Shown: positions 34,604-46,022 of the stretch, one piece after another
Position numbering within the stretch: the stretch's first letter is position 1
Layout: every line of letters starts with the position of its first letter
Source: Halichondria panicea
Lineage: Eukaryota > Porifera > Demospongiae > Suberitida > Halichondriidae
Direction: 5' to 3'
Assembly: GCF_963675165.1 (NCBI RefSeq)
Contig: NC_087391.1
Span: forward strand, 2,871,001 to 2,935,000
DNA: 64,000 bases
Translations under genes and position numbers: made by a program
The notes under the pieces: model-generated
Seen by the model: the letters and a program-made list of their open reading frames with translations, nothing else
What the model was told of the DNA's origin: nothing
Databases searched by the model: none

Positions 34604-34889
34604 AGAAATTGACTGGTGTACAGTGTGAAGCGACCCTAGTGCAATCCGATGATGGAGGGTTGGCGAATGTAGTGTTATCGAACACAAATGGCTACTCGTG
34701 TTGTGTGAGAGCTGGTCAAGCCGTAGGAGTAACCCAGGTAGTGTCCCTAGTCGAGCCTGCCTCTGACGATGTCCAATTGCCCCTAGACGACCCAGCTACA
34801 GACGATCCAGCTAATGTGTATGTCGTCATGTCACAATCGGAGAGAGGCCAGTACTCAAAGAATCTGTTGGTAAACCTTCGCTTCTTAGT

Positions 34890-35674
34890 GTGGAGCAGGC
34901 TGGCAAGCTACACGAGTTGTTGGAAGAGTTTCACCTGGCCTTCAGTCTAGAAGAAGATGAACAAGGAGAGACTGACCTTGTTGAAATGGAAATGCACACC
35001 GGAGATGCAACCCCCAGAAGAGTTCCTGCAAGGCGAATGCCACTTACCGTCCGCCAGGAAGTATCCAAGCACTTGAAGAAGATGCAGGAGTAGGGAGTTA
35101 TCCAGAGCCCGATCGTGATGGTACGCAAGAAAGACGTGGATTACAGGCAGTTGAACGCGGTAACGAAATTGGACACATTCCCATTGCCCCGAGTAGATGA
35201 CGTACTCGACCAGCTAGGGGACGCACGGTTCTTTACTACCCTCGATTTGGCAAGTGGTTACTGGCAAATCCGTGTCGCCCCAGGATCTCAAGAGAAGACG
35301 GCATTCGTTGTTCCCCATGGCCTGTATGAGTTTCGTGTCATGCCATTTGGCCTGTCTAATGCCCCAGCGGTATTCCAACGGTTGATGCAGAGAGTGTTGA
35401 TGGGACTCAACCCTGAGGATGGACAAGCCTTTGCATCGACGATATTCTTATCTATTCGAGGAGTCTAGAAGAGCACATTACCCACCTTCGATTGGTGCTT
35501 GAGAGGATTAAGGCTGCGGGACTGAAACTCAAACTATCTAAGTGTGCGTTTGTTCGCCAAGAAGTCGAGTACTTAGGCCATGTTCTTACCCCTGAAGGCC
35601 TAAAGACCAACCACAAACTCGTCGAGAGTGTGGCTGACTTCCCTACAGTTTTTGGAACTGTGTTCCTATTATAG
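34890..35674 (+). pseudogene. Gypsy-A reverse transcriptase
   Basis: The pre-RT linker (FHLAFSLEEDEQGETDLVEM) ends in a stop at 35093. RT motifs follow: KKDVDYRQLNAVTKLDTFPLP, FTTLDLASGYWQI, PFGLSNAPAVFQRLM. The catalytic box falls in a shifted frame at about 35430-35445 and reads CIDD where the family has YxDD. Further on is YLGHVLTPEGLK. The frameshift and the altered box make it inactive. Confidence 0.8.
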
Positions 35675-36207
35675 GAGGTTCATAAATCGATTCTCAACAA
35701 TCGCACAACCTCTACACCAACTCACCAGGAAAGATATTGCGTTTACCTGGTCAGAAGAATGTCAGACGTCTTTCACAACTCTCAAGCAGCACCTCACAAG
35801 TACACCGGTGTTAGCTCTTGACAAAGCGTTTGTGGTGGAGACAGATGCAAGCATCAAAGGCCTAGGAGCTGTCCTATCTCAACTTTAGGACGATGGACTG
35901 TGCCACCCAGTGGCCTATGCAAGTCGCTCTCTAACAGCGGCAGAACGTAATTATGGAATTACTGAACTAGAGACTCTAGCAGTCGTTTGGGCACTCGCTC
36001 ACTACCACAGCTACCTTTATGGCCAAGAAGTCACCGTGTACACGGACCACTCAGCAGTGAAGGCCGTCCTCCTTACGCCAAATCCAAGTGGGAAGCACGC
36101 TCGGTGGTAGACCAAGGTATACGGCTCTGGCATCCGGGACTTGAAAATTGTGCATCGCTCAGGCAAGAGTAATGCTAATGCCGACTCTCTGTCGCGCAGC
36201 CCGGTAT
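35628..36207 (+). pseudogene. Gypsy-A RNase H
   Basis: The segment holds ETDASIKGLGAVLSQ, AYASRSLTAAERNYGITELE, VYTDHSAVKAVL and, at the end, NANADSLSRSP. It degrades the RNA strand during reverse transcription. It contains an in-frame stop near 35888 and a frameshift near 36110. Confidence 0.8.
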
Positions 36208-36428
36208 CTCAAGCACCACAAGAAGAAGCAGAGTGTCAAGTTGCGGCGATTTCCTCTCGGGCAGTCATGTGCGTGACATTTCTTCCTTGTTACGGTCGGA
36301 GTTGTCTTCACCCAAACAGACTATCTCCTTCCTGGAAGAGCAGATGAAAGACCCGTGGCTACAGAAGCTTTTCCAATACCTCATCGAGGCATGCAAGGAG
36401 AGTTCTACTGCAGAGCTCTCTCTTCACC

Positions 36429-37458
36429 GTGTACAATGGTATGCTACAATACACTGATAGTAAGAAGACTCAACTGAGAGTAGTGGTACCAGCTCACCTT
36501 GTGCGCAGTGTGATCGATCTGTGCCCATGTGGCGGGCACTTCTCGGCTGCTAGGACTCACAAAGTTCTCTCTACCAAGTGGTGGTGGGAGAAGATGTACA
36601 GCACGACTGTGAGAGCATGCCCGGAGTGTGCAGTTGTCTCGGGGACTGGACGACATCGACCTCCACCTCTCGTCCCAATCCCGACCCTTTCAGATAGTGG
36701 GAGTTGACGTGATGGATTTGCCGATAACCACCCAAGGCAACAAACATGTAGTTGTCTTCCAGGACTACCTAACGAAGTGGCCTATGGTTTACCCTCTTCC
36801 AGACCAAAAGGCCTACCGAATAGCCAGACTCTTGGTGGATGAGATCATCCTGTTTTACGGTGTACCTGAGAATCTCCTGTCAGACAGAGGAACTAACCTG
36901 TTGTCGTCTCTCATGAAAGACCTCTGTCAGATGTGAACACTACAGCCTATCACCCGGCCTGTGATGGAATGGTCGAGCGCTTCAATAGAACACTCAAAGC
37001 AATGCTTCGTAAGCACGCTGCACGATTTGGTGGACAGTGGGACCGTTTTCAATACACCGCACGAGAGTACTGGAGAGAAACCCTCGTTTCTGCTGTTTGG
37101 GACTGACCTTCGTTCACCCACTGAAGCGTCCTACTTGCCTCCTAGTGAACTGGAGTGGACAGTGCCTGAAGACTACAGGGAGGAAGTGGTGACCACGCTC
37201 TCTTCTGCCCGATCTTTGGCGGTGGAATCCATCAAGAAGGCTCAGTCCACCTACAAACACTATTACGATATCAAGACGGAGCAACAGAATCTGAAAGTGG
37301 GATACTTGATGGTAGTTCGTTTCCCACACGAGGAACAGGGAAAATTGCGAAGGCCGTGGCACGGGCCGTACCGTGTGGTTTCTCGGGACGACCCCGACGT
37401 AACCGTGGTCAAGATGTATTTCCCTCAGGAGCTGGCTATCCAAATACATCAGACCTGA
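36429..37458 (+). pseudogene. Gypsy-A integrase
   Basis: The N-terminal His2Cys2 zinc region (GGHFSAARTHK..RACPEC, 36530-36630) is followed in another frame by the core: GVDVMDLPIT, DYLTKWP and FYGVPENLLSDRGTN. After a second frameshift near 36930 the C-terminal part includes VGYLMVVRFPHEE and PWHGPYRV. Integrase joins the DNA copy to the genome. It is broken by at least two frameshifts. Confidence 0.8.
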
Positions 37459-37549
37459 GTATGTCCCTGTCCAGTGGGATTTCCACCTGGGTATTATTGG
37501 TACGGTCGAAAACAACACTCCTCAGGCCCCACCGAGTTGGGTAGAGGAC

Positions 37550-37888
37550 GTGCTCGAGAGATGTCTACCGGCCGAACTGGAGGCTGAACCCATTGACAGC
37601 ACGGAGCAGCCCGGGCTGGAGTCGACTGAAGAATCGAAAGAATTGAATGAAGAAGTGGAAACGGACGTACTCGAGCCAAACTGTAATACGGGCGTACTCG
37701 AGCCGAACTGTGATATGGACGTACTCGAGCCGAATTGTGATACATGGGCATCCGACTCCGAAGTGGACAGTGAACGATCCACGACGCTAGTAGTAGCACC
37801 CCCACCTGAAATGGAACGTAATGTGAAATCTAAGTACTCTTTACGAAGTAGAGTGAAGCCCCCTGAGAGGTTATGTCGCTCTAATTAA
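37550..37888 (+). pseudogene. Gypsy-A polyprotein C-terminal tail
   Basis: Open frame of 112 codons, rich in Glu/Ser/Thr, ending SLRSRVKPPERLCRSN. It contains three near copies of DVLEPNCD, a small internal repeat. It ends 12 bases before the 3' LTR and overlaps the polypurine tract region. Confidence 0.6.
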
Positions 37889-37896
37889 GGAGGGGG
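37887..37896 (+). other. Polypurine tract of gypsy-A
   Basis: AAGGAGGGGG lies just before the 3' LTR, the usual position for plus-strand priming. Confidence 0.7.
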
Positions 37897-37899
37897 TGA

Positions 37900-38063
37900 T
37901 GTAAAGATGTGACACTAACTAGAACACTAACAATTGATGTACTATTATATCCATGAATGATTTGTGTGGGTGTATGCATGATCATGTCATTTAACCATGC
38001 GTCATGTTGGCGCATGGCAGTTATTAATGAGTTCTTGCTCGTGTAATATAAGACAGTTTTACA
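37900..38063 (+). repeat. 3' LTR of gypsy-A
   Basis: It starts TGTAAAGATGTGACACTAA and ends AGACAGTTTTACA like the 5' copy. It carries an extra TTATTAATGA and lacks a short CCTTACTAA present in the 5' LTR. Confidence 0.9.
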
Positions 38064-38429
38064 CTACCGTGGAAACTGGCGCATGCTAGCAGAGCTTATA
38101 TTCGAGAATGCGCCCAGTCATTGCCCCACCCAGCAACCGGAAGCAACCGGATGTCTCTATGATGAGACCAAGCTGGCTAGAAAGTGAGCAAGCAAGCAAC
38201 CCTCTATATTTATGTTCATTTACATAATTATTAAATTCTATTGACGGATTCTATAGGTAACAGCATGCCCAGAGAGTCCTTACAGATGTATCATGCACTG
38301 TACAAGCAAACAAAATTAATTGTAAAATTTTACGCTTATAGTCGAGTAAGGCCAGTTTCTATGGTAACTATTGTCCAAAGCAGGCCACGCATGGCTCTCT
38401 AATAATTATAGGTGTGCTAGGCCATAGGT

Positions 38430-39312
38430 AAAGGTCTCTAGCTAGAAGGTGAGCTTTTACTAGAACTAGTGAAGGTGTATCGTACTCTCAGGTTAATCGT
38501 ACTCTTTTACTCTCCTTTTAATCGTACTGTCCACTAATCGTACTGTCCACTATAGCGAAGGTCAATCGGACTGTCCACTAGCGAAGGTTGCTGCAACACA
38601 GCTAAATGATTAGAGCATTGCACGTTCCTTATATGGAGTTGTAGTAAAAACCACAGATCCTACTAGCAGCAAGGAATTTTTCGTCTTGTCCTAGCTTCTT
38701 ACCCTAGTTGCCTCAAGGCAATGAAGTTATGGCAGAGCAAGTAGGCTACTATAATGGCAATAAGCGAGACTAAGAATATTGCTTTGTGGTGTGAAGGGAG
38801 ACCTATCAGTACACCAGCAATCATCTTAAACATGCTGATCCAGACATTATATATGACCGGCTCACCGCTCACCCAACCCAACAATGCAATAGCCATTGCA
38901 CTGAAACATTCCGAGACACCAACTTCCAATGAAAACTGCTCAGCTTAGAGCAGATCGTGTCATCATAGTGTATAGCACTGATTTGACATCACAATACATT
39001 ATTACACATTACATGCTGGCTTGAAAAAAAGTAGTTACTGCTTCTGATATGACACATGGCTAGAATTTTTAGCATGATCTGTGGTTTTTACTACAACTCC
39101 TAAAAACAACTCCATATAAGGAACGCGCAATCATTTAGCTGTGTTTCAGCAAAGTCTAGCCGGCCCAGAGAGTACGATTGACCTTCGCTAGTAGACAGTA
39201 CGACTTCGCTAGTAGAGAGTGGGCAGTACGATTAACCTTTGCTAGTGAGTACGATACACCTTCGCTAGTGGAGAGTTCTAGTAAAAGCTCACCTTCTAGC
39301 TAGAGACCACTT
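38430..39312. mobile_element. Large foldback element with about 235-bp arms
   Basis: The left arm (about 38430-38665) and right arm (about 39072-39312) are inverted copies: TAGCTAGAAGGTGAGCTTTTACTAG at one end and its complement at the other, with TGGTTTTTACTACAACTCC (complement on the left) at the inner ends. The arms contain many copies of the words CGTACTGTCCACTAGCGAAGGT. The 400-bp centre holds an exon-like segment described separately. Confidence 0.75.
38703..38935 (-). pseudogene. Exon-like segment captured inside the foldback element
   Basis: On the minus strand an acceptor-like GCTGAGCAG is followed by 233 nt without a stop, ending at a donor-like AGG|GTAAGA. Read in phase 0 it gives about 77 residues with two or three hydrophobic stretches (AMAIALLGWV, MFKMIAGVLIGL, IFLVSLIAIIVAYLL). 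It looks like an exon of a membrane-protein gene. The parent gene is unknown to me, and the match to a real exon is inferred only from splice signals, length and hydrophobic pattern. Confidence 0.4.
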
Positions 39313-39589
39313 ATGGGGTGCTGACCTTATATTTGACCTTTGCTACACACAGCTAGGTGCTATCTCCTGCTTACAACACTAGATGACTCATCACTAGTTA
39401 AGCTGCATGGTTGTACGTTGATTTGTTGTAGTTTATAAAATTCCATGTTCTACCTTCAGATTGAAGTAGCCTGACTGTTAGATCAACGTACATGTAGAGA
39501 TACAAACAACAGAAAGCTTAACCTACTATAGGCTAGTGTTGTGCCTGCTGTCCAAAGCAAGCCTCTTTAGTGGTCAAAAACTCCCCTAC

Positions 39590-39740
39590 GTACCTAGGTA
39601 GCTTTTACTAGACACGAAAGTACTGCCCACTAGCGAAGATCACTTGTACTCTCCACTAGCGAAGGTTAATCGTACTGTCCACTATCAATCGTACTAGCGC
39701 GCGAAGGTCAACTAGGTCAATCGTCAATCGTACTCTCTCT
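39590..39740. repeat. Isolated run of the CTAGCGAAGGT words
   Basis: Several imperfect units like GTACTGTCCACTAGCGAAG occur outside the foldback element 280 bp to the left. This is either a broken second copy or a minisatellite seeded by it. Confidence 0.6.
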
Positions 39741-40975
39741 GGGCCACCATAACTTACACACGTTTGGCGGGCCCGGATGTTTTATCGAGGCCACTTCCAT
39801 TTCCAATCTGGTAAAATGTACTTAACAAAGTCTGATATCATTATTCTTGGAATTTTGTGCACTTCCTGCCAACTCTGACTTCCCGCCACATGAAGGGTAT
39901 GGGCCGAGTTGTTTCTAGCTAGACCGACAACTAGGTGATTGTATCTGGGTGTAGTTAGGAACCAAAAAACAAGGAACGACACACCTGGGCCAGCCCTACC
40001 TACTAGTTTGTAGTCCATCACAAAGGGCAGTGAGTGAAAGCAAGAGATCCATGGAAAAGGCCTGTTCTGCAATGACAATGTATACGTACTTGCAGTAGCG
40101 CTAAATTACGGTATTAAACTTATACGGGAGAATCTCTGCTTTGGTCCAGATACAATCAAAACTTTAAAAAAATCGACCGAGGCTAGTATGAGATATGATT
40201 GGCTATAATTATTACATGTATAGTGCTTAGTCCAACTTAAAGTCAATCGCAGCAGCATTAGTACCTGACATCCCGAACAATCGTCACTGCTATATAATTT
40301 TATATAATTTGTTGGGGATTTCGATGCTAAAGCACGTAGATCTGGTATTTATTAAACAAACTCTGAACCCCAACAACACAGTGGAGAATTCGTGTATAAC
40401 ATTGATGAGGCAATCTCCAAATTTTCCTCAAAATATTGTTCTCCACAAAACATCCACAAAACACAAACATAATATAGTGAAAGGCAGTGGGTTACAATCA
40501 GCTTTGTTTTCACTCACCCACTAAATGTATGGAACAGGTAGTTTGCATGTAGTGCAATGTTGCGATGAAGGGTGTGGCCAAGGTAGGATTGGTACCATCC
40601 GTATGTTTTGAATAATTCATGAGAATTGCAGTTCTGCTGCGGCACTTTTTTATAGGAATCTAGCTGATTATATTTTCTTCGTTTCCAATTGACACCTACT
40701 ATCAAGGGGCAGATTCCCGGGCTGTTATGAGGAGAGCCTGTAAAACATCTCCAATCCCTATCTATGGTCACACTATGGTCACACTATGTCTGTAGGTACT
40801 ATTACCACAATATTATATCTAGAAAGTTTGGAGTCAGATTCAGAAAGGGCTAGCTTGCTTCCAAGTAAAGTACATTACATTATACAAAAGTACATTAAAA
40901 AAAAAAAAGAACGTTTTTTAAGGATTTTTAATTGCGTTTTATTATTAATTATTTAGCGTTAATGACAAATTCGAT

Positions 40976-41522
40976 AAATTAATTGGTACTCGTTTAGGGA
41001 TTGGAAACGAAAAATTATGCAACACACCGCGTTAGAGGGTGTGGCTAAAACTACAAAGGATTATATTTATAGTCAGCATGCTCATTACCGGTCTTGCTGA
41101 CATACAATGTGCTGTACATAGAAATGGTGAAATTGACCACTTTTAATGTTGATTATTCTAAAAAGTAAAGAGAATCTAAGCAACGCAGCCTCTTACTATG
41201 AAGTCGTGGGAGGTCAAGGCCCGTGGTGTCTCTAAAAGTATAGTTATCCATAGCATGAAACCAGCACTTAGATACCAAAAGTCAAGCAATGTCACAGCAG
41301 GGAAAGAGAAAAGTTGACATGGAGTATAATGTAAACTTACTTCTCTAGAGTACCTCCCAGCTCCTGAGTGATCGCTAGTGGATATAGAAGAGCTAGAAAC
41401 AGTCAACCTAAGTACGGTAAAAACTAAAATATTCACGAGCGGGAAATCATAATGCGGAGTGTTTCACCTGTTGACACAGGGCGGCCTGGTCGTTTCCAAA
41501 TCGCTTTCCTGTTCTATCTATT
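40976..41522. mobile_element. Non-autonomous GGATTGGAAACG-family transposon
   Basis: The left end contains GGGATTGGAAACGA (40997). The right end contains GGTCGTTTCCAAATCGCTTTCC then TCTATCTATT. The sequence matches the reverse complement of the element at 54355-55120 over much of its length, e.g. GTGTGGCTAAAACTACAAAGG and TCTCTAGAGTACCTCCCAGC. No transposase is present. Confidence 0.65.
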
Positions 41523-41906
41523 ATAAGGTATGTCGAATTCAGAGGCAAATACTTCGCATTCTGATACGCACAGACAAGAGTGCCGACCAAGAGTGCCGAC
41601 CAAGTTGGCAACCAGTCTTTGCAGGAGCTCGTCAATATAAACCGTGAACACCACCCTGACGTACACCATTCGAAACATCAAAATTCCAGCGATTCTTGTT
41701 CCCTGTACCCAGCACTGTGGCAATGAGCATCTTAAACAGGGTAGTAGGTTAACTCTTTGCTGGCATCCATTAGTATTGCATAATTCAGTGACATAATTCA
41801 GTGACGTTAAAAGGTTAGGAGGAGAATACACGCCAGGACGTCTAAGCGCAGAAAAAAGACAGCAGGGATGGCGCAATGACAGATCCGTCAGATTTATTAC
41901 GGCCAA
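41447..41906 (-). pseudogene. LINE-type reverse transcriptase fragment
   Basis: In shifting frames the minus strand shows the RT motif NGVRQGGV, then FTVYIDELLQRL and GTLVCAYQNA where a non-LTR RT would have a (Y)ADD region. An upstream block is LRRPGVYSPPNL. A deletion removes the residues between QGG and FTVY. It is too short and broken to assign a clade. Confidence 0.45.
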
Positions 41907-42039
41907 TGTCAGAAACCGAGGCCACCTCGAACATTCCAGATTCGCTGCAGTTCAACGAAAGCACTCACTGATCTCCTTTGTCACCATTCACAATTGGGGA
42001 ATTGCACCGAGACTCGCTTAGTTATTGGCCGACAGAAGT

Positions 42040-42300
42040 GCTGACAATGTACAATGTACAATTCTATATTTCTAGCTAGAACATTGTCTGTCTGAATCTT
42101 TATGCCTCGAGGCACGAGGGATACGGTAAGCTGACTGTGCGTGTATTCCAGCTGTAACTGCTAACTAACAGGCACGTTCGCTTGGATTTTGATTTGTGGA
42201 TTAGCAAGCAAAGCTTCGTTTTCGAGTTATGGTTAGTTTGACTCAGTCTCTTCAGAATCTATCTTTCATAGCATCATCTGTTCGCACACACTTTAGTGCA
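42040..42300. repeat. Inverted copy of the 17020-17280 repeat
   Basis: The segment with CCTCGAGGCACGAGGGATACGG, TCCAGCTGTAACTGC and TTTCATAGCATCATCTGTTC is the reverse complement of the KIF6 intron copy. The region 42300-42700 beyond it has no recognisable gene. Confidence 0.55.
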
Positions 42301-42700
42301 GGGTAAAGAACGAGAGTTACAAAGTACCAACGTGGCCGGCTATCAAATGGAGCTGAATTTCGAACTGAAGATGCAAAGCAAAGCGTTCTCTTGCTGCTAC
42401 AGCGCTAGCAGACATCTGCAGCAGGAGCAGGCAGGTGCTACTAGTCGTTCACTTGTACTCTCTCTCTCTACGTACCTTCTCGTTTTGCAAATGAATGTGC
42501 ACTGGTGGTCACACCCTAGACAGACACACGAACAACTGTTCACCAGTAAATATTCCTAAACAAGTTATCAAAGCTATTGAGGGGTAGATTTATCACTACT
42601 CTCTCAGTAACAGCATGAGAGTGCTGGTGGAAAAATCGTTTGACTTTGTCGAAGGAGAATTAGACTGTGTATAATTATTATATACATGATTGATGCTACA

Positions 42701-42880
42701 TGTCGTAGCTTTGGCTAGTTAGTTAAAGTTCATTAATATAATCCAGTAACAAAGAACTCACAATTCACAACCACATGGCTAAGTACACAAATCATGTGAG
42801 GATAAAATATAGATAATGATTGGTAATACGTACAAAGTATAAAGAGTCCAAATTCCTAAGTATCAATTCAAGTTACTACA
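42701..42880 (-). repeat. 3' LTR of gypsy-B
   Basis: Read on the minus strand it starts TGTAGTAACTTGAATTG, right after the purine run AAAGGGGAAAAGAAA, and ends AAAGCTACGACA. Only its last 46 bp are matched at the other end of the element. Confidence 0.65.
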
Positions 42881-42949
42881 TTTCTTTTCCCCTTTGTTCA
42901 CCAGGTTGGTTCATACCGAGTCACCGTTGTGCGAGGGTAAATCTTAGGT

Positions 42950-43895
42950 TCAATCGGTATCGAGGGTGTACCTGAGGGTGTAACGTCCATGGCATGGTGA
43001 CCGGCTCCGTTGAGGTTAGTTCTGGGTCACTCCCAACTATTGGTTCTTGAGACTCCATTGGTTCAGTAATGTCCGGTAGTTCCACAGATCTTATTCGTAC
43101 TTGATCCTTGGTGGCAACGTTGTTCTTGTCCGTTCGTTAGTTCAACCTTGTACGACACTGGTCCGGCTTTCTCCACGATTATCCCAGGTAACCATTTCGC
43201 TCCTGCATGATAATTCCTTACAAAGACACAGTCGGACTCCTTGAATTCTCTGGATCTAGCGTGGTAATTGTGTTTGGCCTTCTGCGACCACTGTTTCCTT
43301 TCAACTCTGTCGGCTGTGTGTGGCTTGAGGACGTCTAATCTCGAACGAGGTCTCCTTCCTAACAGCATCTCCGATGGGGACAGTGCAGTAGTTGTCTGGG
43401 GGGTGACGTCGAGCTCGCACTGATCCATCAGTTGTTTTTTGAGCCCCTTCTTGACTATCTGGACAGCTATTTCGGCCAAGCCATTGGATGCGGGCGCCGA
43501 AGTGAGATGCCAGGAACTCTTCAAATTCAGCACTCACAAAACAGGTGCCATTGTCTGTCACCACGGTTTCAGGCAGACTAAACTGGGCAAACAGGGGACG
43601 TAGCTCAGCTAACACGGCGGCAGATATGTCGAGGAGGCTGTACAGAAAGCCTCTATCCACTTTGAGTGGGCATCGATCAGTACAAGATACATCTTTCCGT
43701 TTACGGGACCGGCGTAATCCAGGTGGAGTCGAGACCAGGGACGGGAGGGCCAACTCCATGGCTGTAGTGGTGCTTGTGGTGGGGTTGCCTTGTGTACCTG
43801 GCATTCAGGGCATTGGCGAACTGTGACTTCGATGTCCGTGGTAATGTCTGGCCACCACACATACATTCTAGCCAATGCTTTCATCCGAGACATTC
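42950..43895 (-). pseudogene. Gypsy-B integrase
   Basis: The N-terminal zinc region has RQCPECQVHK. Then come LDYAGPVNGKMYLVLIDAHSKW, FSLPETVVTDNGTCF and, in another frame, APASNGLAEIAVQIVKKGLK, SEMLLGRRPRSRLD and CVFVRNYHAGAKWLPG. The D, D and E positions of the core are recognisable, but frameshifts near 43620 and 43500 break the protein. Confidence 0.8.
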
Positions 43896-43947
43896 CTCTC
43901 GAAAATCACTAGGAATAACGACTCGGGCCCCCCACAAGATGCATCCT

Positions 43948-44585
43948 TCAAAGAGTGAGAGTTCTGTTCTCTGTGTGAACAGTGGAGACTCCTTGTCGGG
44001 CCAACCCTGTTCTAGATACTGCAATGTTTGGGCCAATATGGTGTCCCGCTGAGACTGGGGAGTTAGCCAGGTGTTCCGTCAAGAGTACTAATTCGGGAGG
44101 AGTATTGGTCACCGCTGCTTCTACGGCCAGGGGTAGTCGACTAAGGGCATCAGCATTTGCATGGGCGGTACGGAATTTGAGGGTGTATTCGAACATTGAT
44201 AAAAAACAGACCACCTTCGGATTCGGGCGGGCGCTTGTGGGGAGGTTGACTTAGTAGTCGGGTTGGTGATCCTCGAAATGATTCCCAAAAAGATAAAACT
44301 TCTATATGCCAAAAATCAGGGATAGTCCCTCCTTCTCCACTCGGCATGGGCAACAGGTTCGATAACGCCTTCTGCCACTAGTCTGCCAAGTTCTTCCACT
44401 TTAGGCCTCATAGCGTATGGGAGGGCCCTTGCCTTGCAATATCGTGGCTTTGCTGTAGGGTCCACCTCGATCCTAGCTTTGCGTCCTCTGAAAGTGCCCA
44501 GACCATCGCGAAACACCTCCTCGTATCTGTCCATACTGGGCATATAGTGAATCTTGCCCCAATCAAGTTGGATTAAGACATCCAA
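43948..44585 (-). pseudogene. Gypsy-B pre-RT and RNase H remnants
   Basis: The upstream part (44316-44585) has DGLGTFRGRKARIEVDP and VAEGVIEPVAHAEW, the entry to RT. It then jumps directly to the RNase H tail (FEYTLKFRTAHANADALSRL, 44110-44200). The RT palm, including its catalytic aspartates, is deleted. Confidence 0.75.
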
Positions 44586-44899
44586 TCTCGACCAAAAAGG
44601 GTCGGTCCCTCCCCCTTCACTACTAAGAGCTCCCCATACTTGACTCGCACATCTACACTACCCACCACAGGCAGAGGCTCTTGAGAGTACGTTTTCAGTT
44701 TAGTTGTCGAGGGTTCCAAAATCTAAATTGGGGTTGAGACATAATGGACCTAGAGGCTCCTGTATCAATTTCCATAGGTAAACTACAATCATCTAATACC
44801 ATTCTGACCTTTAACGGCTTCTTGGGGAATTTGACTGCTAGTATGTAGTTTTTGAAATCTTTCTCGGATTCATCTGAGTCTTCACATAATTATTCTTCC

Positions 44900-45640
44900 C
44901 ACCGATCTCGCCTCTTGTTTAGTCTTGCTGCGACACAACGTCCTTTTTTTCCGGCAATTGTTACAGGTAACCTCTTTGAACCTACAGTTTGTGTCTGGCA
45001 CTGCCACACCGGTAACACCCTCCAGAGTGGGGTTCTCTTCGTTTACCCTCAGTGTTCCTAGCCTGATAGCTGGTCTGGAGTTGGTCTTGTTTAATCGTCA
45101 TGCTCGAGTGTTTGTCCGTGGGGCCTCGCATCTCGCTGAGGTTCCCTTCAGATCCTTGAGCTATCGCCAGTGCTCGCTCGTACGTCAAATCCCTCTCTCC
45201 CAACAGTTTCTTTTGGATGCCTTCACTGTTCACCCCACTTACGAGTCGGTCTCGTATCATTTTGTTGATCCAAAATTGCAGAATTCAGGTTACGTAAGCT
45301 GCGACAGACTCGCCGGCCTGTCGACATCTTGAGTTGAAACGAAATCGTTGTACCACTTCCGATGGTGGTGGGCTATAATGGCTGGAGAGGGTTTGGGCCA
45401 ATTCCTCGAAAGTCTTGGTAGCTCGGGCGATAGCAAGCTCCTTATTAGTTTGTAGGGTGCTGGTCCGATCACAGATAAGAACGTTGACCGTCGTTTGGCC
45501 GCGTTCGCGTCGCCCATTGGCTTCGAAAAAATGTTCTAGTCGTTCGACATACTGGGGCCAATCTTCTAGTTCTGGATCGAACGCGTCTACCTTCCCCAAA
45601 GAGTCCTGCCATCTGTTTCCCGTCCTCGTCGCCAATAAAC
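44900..45640 (-). pseudogene. Gypsy-B gag
   Basis: The frame begins at the primer site without an ATG (codons GCG ACG AGG ..), then VDAFDPELEDWPQYVERLEHFF and SSHYSPPPSEVVQRF. After a frameshift come IRDRLVSGVNSEGIQKKLL and a zinc knuckle CYRCGSARH, followed in another frame by CRKK. Translation may have started upstream or at a non-AUG codon. Confidence 0.7.
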
Positions 45641-46022
45641 TGTTGTAGCTTTGGCTAGTTAGTTATAGTTCATTAATATAATCAGAGAAGGGGATATGAA
45701 ACTAGATCACGTGAGCTTATGTGCTCAATGTAAAACAGAGTAAAAGTTTAGGCACTCCGCGTTGCTATAAAAATGGCGGTTTAATTTGTAAATAAAACAA
45801 AACAGGACTCACGTGAAGTATTGTGATCATATAATTGACTAGCCACAGATTGTATTAAAATATATTTGGTGGCAGCGAGGATAAAAAGACCGTTCGACTC
45901 TGCGGAGACTTTCGGGTTACGTTGGATCGGTATCCGGTACCGAAAGTGGAAGACCTGTTCGCTACCCTGAAACAAGGACGACTCTTCACTAAGCTGGACC
46001 TCCGTCATGCGTATCAGCAATT

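Larger units (their letters stand above)
31676..38063 (+). mobile_element. Complete but frameshifted Ty3/gypsy retrotransposon (gypsy-A)
   Basis: The element is bounded by two 163-164-bp LTRs (TG..CA) and a 4-bp target duplication CTAC (31672-31675 and 38064-38067). Domain order gag, protease, RT, RNase H, integrase is that of Ty3/gypsy. All coding parts are broken by several frameshifts and stops, and a 650-bp foreign segment sits before gag. It is therefore immobile unless helped in trans. Fragments of the same family lie at 27980-29335. Confidence 0.9.
42701..45687 (-). mobile_element. Second Ty3/gypsy element (gypsy-B), RT region deleted
   Basis: The minus-strand 3' LTR is 42701-42880. 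The 5' LTR remnant is 45641-45687, which shares TAGCTTTGGCTAGTTAGTTA with it. The primer site TGGCGACGAGGACGGG follows the 5' LTR, and a polypurine tract lies at 42881-42895. Between them are gag, a pre-RT piece, an RNase H tail and integrase, all broken. Most of the RT and the RNase H core is missing near 44340. This family differs from gypsy-A. Confidence 0.75.

Noticed and set aside
39782-40078. Minus-strand 98-codon frame
   Set aside because: It begins in a transposon terminus (CCACTTCCATTTCCAATC) and shows no domain; judged to be repeat sequence.
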